This document shows, piece by piece, positions 61,322 to 64,000 of a stretch of DNA of 64,000 nt. The notes beneath the pieces are model-generated. The model had not been told where the DNA came from. It did not search any database and saw only the letters and a program-made list of their open reading frames with translations. Origin of the DNA: Archangium gephyra. Lineage in GTDB: Bacteria > Myxococcota > Myxococcia > Myxococcales > Myxococcaceae. The translations under genes were made by a program, and so were the position numbers. How positions within the stretch are numbered: the stretch's first letter is position 1; the number at the start of each line of letters is the position of its first letter. The stretch is taken from the NCBI RefSeq assembly GCF_001027285.1, contig NZ_CP011509.1, forward strand, positions 9,820,501 through 9,884,500, given 5' to 3'.

Positions 61322-61926
61322 TTCTTCTCCCAATCCCTCGGATTGCGCAGACTCCGGGCGCGAGCCCGGGCATCCTCCAGGGACATGGGCCCCTGCTGAC
61401 GCTCCGTGCCCCGGGCCGGCCGCCCGCTCTCCTGCCCCTGGTGCCGGCGCTCCCAGTCCGCCATGCCCTCGGCCTCGGCCATGGAGCGATCTCCACGGCC
61501 CATGCCGGCGATGAGGTCCTCCAGGTCCGCTTCCGGACCCGCCTCATCGTCCGCGTTCTCATCCTCGTCCGACTCGTCGTCGTCCCCCGCCTCGGCCTTC
61601 CCGGCGGACCGCGGCGGGCCGGGGGTGTAGAGCGTGTCCCCGAAGGCCATGATCTCCGTCTGCCGGGTGAGCAGGGGGGCGACGTACATCTCTTCCACGA
61701 AGTGGATGATCTTCTCCATCTGCTCATCCACGTGGCGGCGCTCGTTGCCCACCACCGCCAGCGCGAGCGTGGCCTTCTGCCAGAGCTCCTGGTCATCCAC
61801 CTCGGCCACCGCCACGTTGAACCGGGCCTTCACCCGGTCCGTGATCCGGCGGAGCACCTGCCGCTTGGCCTTGAGGGAACCGCTCTCCGGAATCTGCAGG
61901 GTCAGACGTGCGACGCAGACGAACAT
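61318..61926 (-). CDS. DUF503 (YlxP-like) protein with acidic extension
   Basis: A 202-aa protein. The first about 95 residues are DUF503: [59 protein letters not shown]. It is normally only about 95 aa, but here a long acidic tail follows ([20 protein letters not shown]) and then an Arg/Glu-rich end. DUF503 lies between infB and rbfA in many genomes and is linked to ribosome function. The tail resembles an anionic mimic or disordered linker. Confidence 0.88.
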   Translation of the reverse strand: MFVCVARLTLQIPESGSLKAKRQVLRRITDRVKARFNVAVAEVDDQELWQKATLALAVVGNERRHVDEQMEKIIHFVEEMYVAPLLTRQTEIMAFGDTLYTPGPPRSAGKAEAGDDDESDEDENADDEAGPEADLEDLIAGMGRGDRSMAEAEGMADWERRHQGQESGRPARGTERQQGPMSLEDARARARSLRNPRDWEKK

Positions 61927-62013
61927 GACACTCAGGACCTCTGCCCGGTGACCTCGCCTGGACGGCGGGCCACCGGGTGCATTCCGGTGGTGACGGACAG
62001 CGGCCAGAGCGAA

Positions 62014-64000
62014 CTAGCTCAGGCTCGGCCGCGTCTCCTCGATCTCATAGGCCTCGATGATGTCGCCGGGCTTGAGATCGCTGTAGTTCTCGATGCCGAT
62101 ACCGCACTCGAAGCCCTGGGCGACTTCCTTCACGTCGTCCTTGAAGCGGCGGAGCGAGGCCATGCGGCCGGAGAACAGCTGCTTGCTGTCGCGCAGCAGG
62201 CGGACGTAGGCGCCACGCTTCATCACACCGTCGAGCACCGCCGCACCGGCGATGGTGCCCAGCTTCGGCACGTTGAAGGTGTTGCGCACCTCGGCACGGC
62301 CCAGCTTGCGCTCGGTGCGGATGGGCTCCAGGAGGTCTTCCATGGCCTTACGCACACCGTCGATGAGCTCGTAGATGATGCTGTAGGTCTGCAGCGTCAC
62401 TTCCTGAGCCTTGGCAGCCGCCTCGGTGCCGGACTCGGGCTTGACGTTGAAGCCCACCACGAGGCCCTTGGAAGCGGCCGCGCGCATCACGTCGCCCTCG
62501 GTCATCGCGCCCACGCCCGAGTGGATGATCTCCACGCGGACCTTCTGGCTGGAGTTGGACAGCTTCTGGACGGCCTCCTTGACGGCCTCGGCCGAGCCCT
62601 GCACGTCCGCCTTGATGACGAGCCGCAGCTCCTTGGCGCCACCGCCCGCCTTGGTCTTGGCGAACAGCTGCTCGAGCGTCTCGCGGGTGCTGGGCTTGCC
62701 CAGCTCCGCCTCGCGGCCCTTCATGGCGCGGTGGGAGGCGATCTCCTTGGCCGCCTTCTCGTCGGCCACCGCGTTGAGGGTGTCACCCGCGGTGGGCACA
62801 CCCGACAGGCCGATGAGCTCGGCGGAGTAGCCCGGGAGCACTTCCTTCACGGACTCGCCCCGGCTGTTGTTCATGGCGCGAACGCGGCCGAAGTGCGTCC
62901 CGGTGACGACGGCATCGCCCACCTTGAGCGTGCCCTCCTGCACCAGCACCGTGGCCACGGGACCGCGGCCCTTCTCCAGCTTGGCCTCGATGATGGCGCC
63001 CACCGCCGGACGGCCCGGGTTGCTCGTGAGCTCGAGCACCTCGGCCTGCAGCGCGATGTTCTCCAGCAGCAGGTCGATGCCCATCTTCTGCTTGGCGGAC
63101 ACCGGCACCATGATGGTCTCACCGCCCCACTCCTCGGGGGTGAGCTCGTAGTTGGCCAGGTCCTTCTTCACGCGGTCCGGATTGGCGCCCGGCACGTCCA
63201 TCTTGTTGATGGCGACGACGATGGGCACCTCGGCGGCCTTGGCCTGCTTGATGGACTCGATCGTCTGCGGCATCACGCCGTCGTCGGCGGCCACCACCAG
63301 CACCACGATGTCCGTCACGTTGGCGCCGCGGGCGCGCATGGACGTGAAGGCCTCGTGGCCCGGGGTATCCAGGAAGGTGATGTCACCGCGCGACGTCTTC
63401 ACCGAGTAGGCGCCGATGTGCTGGGTGATGCCACCGGCCTCGCCGGCCGCCACGTTGGCGGCGCGGATGGCGTCGAGCAGGCTCGTCTTGCCGTGGTCGA
63501 CGTGGCCCATGACCGTGACGACCGGCGGACGGGTGCGCTCGTCCTCGGGACGCGCCTCCACCTCGGGCAGGAAGTCCTCGACCTCGAAGCCCGCCTTCTC
63601 CACGCGCCAGCCGTAGTCGGTGGCGAGCAGCTCGGTGGTCTCCGAGTCGATGATCTGGTTGGCCGTGGCCATCTTGCCCAGGCCCATCAGCTTCTTGATG
63701 AGCTCGTTGGTGCGCACACCCATGCGCTGGCCCAGGTCGGACACGGAGATGCCCTCCTGGATCTTGATGACCTTCTTCTCCTCGGCCATCTGGGTGATCT
63801 GCGTCTTGGCGCCCTTCTTCGTGGGCTTCTTCTTCTTGCCGCGGATGGGGATGGTGACGCGTCCCCACACGAGATCGGAGATCTCCTGCTTGGAGGGGCC
63901 GCCCTCGCCCGCCGGGCCACGCTTGGTGCGTCCGGCCTTCTCCTTGTCCTTGCCCTTGGAGACGTCGACGAGCTCGCGGCCACGGCCGGCGTGGTCGGGG
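62014..64000 (-). CDS. infB: Translation initiation factor IF-2, C-terminal part
   Basis: Partial: the frame is open to the right edge, so the long N-terminal region is missing. The GTPase domain has G1 [14 protein letters not shown], the switch region [13 protein letters not shown]3 [16 protein letters not shown]4 NKMD, then domains II and IV ending [20 protein letters not shown]. An N-terminal KOW-like/helical region with [20 protein letters not shown] (IF2_N type) lies about 63700. It loads fMet-tRNA onto the 30S subunit. The run of lysines ([10 protein letters not shown]) just upstream is typical of the IF-2 linker. Confidence 0.95.
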   Translation of the reverse strand, partial: PDHAGRGRELVDVSKGKDKEKAGRTKRGPAGEGGPSKQEISDLVWGRVTIPIRGKKKKPTKKGAKTQITQMAEEKKVIKIQEGISVSDLGQRMGVRTNELIKKLMGLGKMATANQIIDSETTELLATDYGWRVEKAGFEVEDFLPEVEARPEDERTRPPVVTVMGHVDHGKTSLLDAIRAANVAAGEAGGITQHIGAYSVKTSRGDITFLDTPGHEAFTSMRARGANVTDIVVLVVAADDGVMPQTIESIKQAKAAEVPIVVAINKMDVPGANPDRVKKDLANYELTPEEWGGETIMVPVSAKQKMGIDLLLENIALQAEVLELTSNPGRPAVGAIIEAKLEKGRGPVATVLVQEGTLKVGDAVVTGTHFGRVRAMNNSRGESVKEVLPGYSAELIGLSGVPTAGDTLNAVADEKAAKEIASHRAMKGREAELGKPSTRETLEQLFAKTKAGGGAKELRLVIKADVQGSAEAVKEAVQKLSNSSQKVRVEIIHSGVGAMTEGDVMRAAASKGLVVGFNVKPESGTEAAAKAQEVTLQTYSIIYELIDGVRKAMEDLLEPIRTERKLGRAEVRNTFNVPKLGTIAGAAVLDGVMKRGAYVRLLRDSKQLFSGRMASLRRFKDDVKEVAQGFECGIGIENYSDLKPGDIIEAYEIEETRPSLS

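Overview
The window comes from a high-GC (roughly two thirds G+C by eye) delta-proteobacterial chromosome, most likely a myxobacterium of the Cystobacter/Archangium/Stigmatella/Myxococcus group. The evidence is the Oar-like TonB receptor, the many lipoproteins, a zinc-ribbon Ser/Thr kinase, a nSTAND/WD40 giant protein, a CFI-box protein and a small duplicated-CxxH protein of the myxobacterial vegetative type. The genus is inferred from gene content only.

Layout. 1-9971 is mostly housekeeping and envelope genes: the end of an Omp85-type barrel, a coupled TlpA thioredoxin and CFI-box pair, an HtrA-like protease, an rRNA/tRNA methyltransferase, purC, a subclass B3-like metallo-beta-lactamase and a chemotaxis receptor. 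10052-14276 holds a BACON/beta-propeller lipoprotein and a decayed patch (ankyrin gene, IS91 transposase stump fused to a foreign 3' end, frameshifted GIY-YIG gene). 14353-21382 has a coupled lysoplasmalogenase/NTF2 pair, a ricin-thaumatin-like lipoprotein and a five-gene two-component/lipoprotein operon. 21557-24359 is a lower-GC operon encoding a desaturase, a 2-oxoglutarate amino-acid hydroxylase-like enzyme and a DMT exporter. 25114-32901 contains a secreted Vps62/ricin protein, a divergent lactonase/LysR pair, and an Oar-like receptor with a lipoprotein. 33103-38742 has a TIR-nSTAND-WD40 protein facing a signal-less subtilase. 38983-41709 looks like a small cryptic RiPP-type locus: a 22-residue precursor-like peptide, a 594-aa protein of unknown family and an alpha/beta hydrolase.

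41906-50358 has a TPR-tailed serine hydrolase, a sensor kinase, and a tightly overlapped kinase/substrate-binding-protein/purB operon, followed by dut. 50547-52859 is a strikingly AT-richer island with two dCTP-deaminase-fold genes, one apparently a catalytically dead, membrane-anchored paralogue, plus an AlbA_2 gene. It sits beside the chromosomal dut and is a candidate horizontally acquired defence or nucleotide-sensing module. 52997-54778 is an M23 peptidase/membrane protein pair. A complete group IIC intron (about 54856-56756) has inserted exactly behind a Rho-independent terminator downstream of pnp. The window ends in the conserved infB-DUF503-rbfA-truB-rpsO-pnp translation and RNA-metabolism cluster (minus strand), with infB running off the right edge.

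All calls are from reading the sequence and translations; no database search was run.
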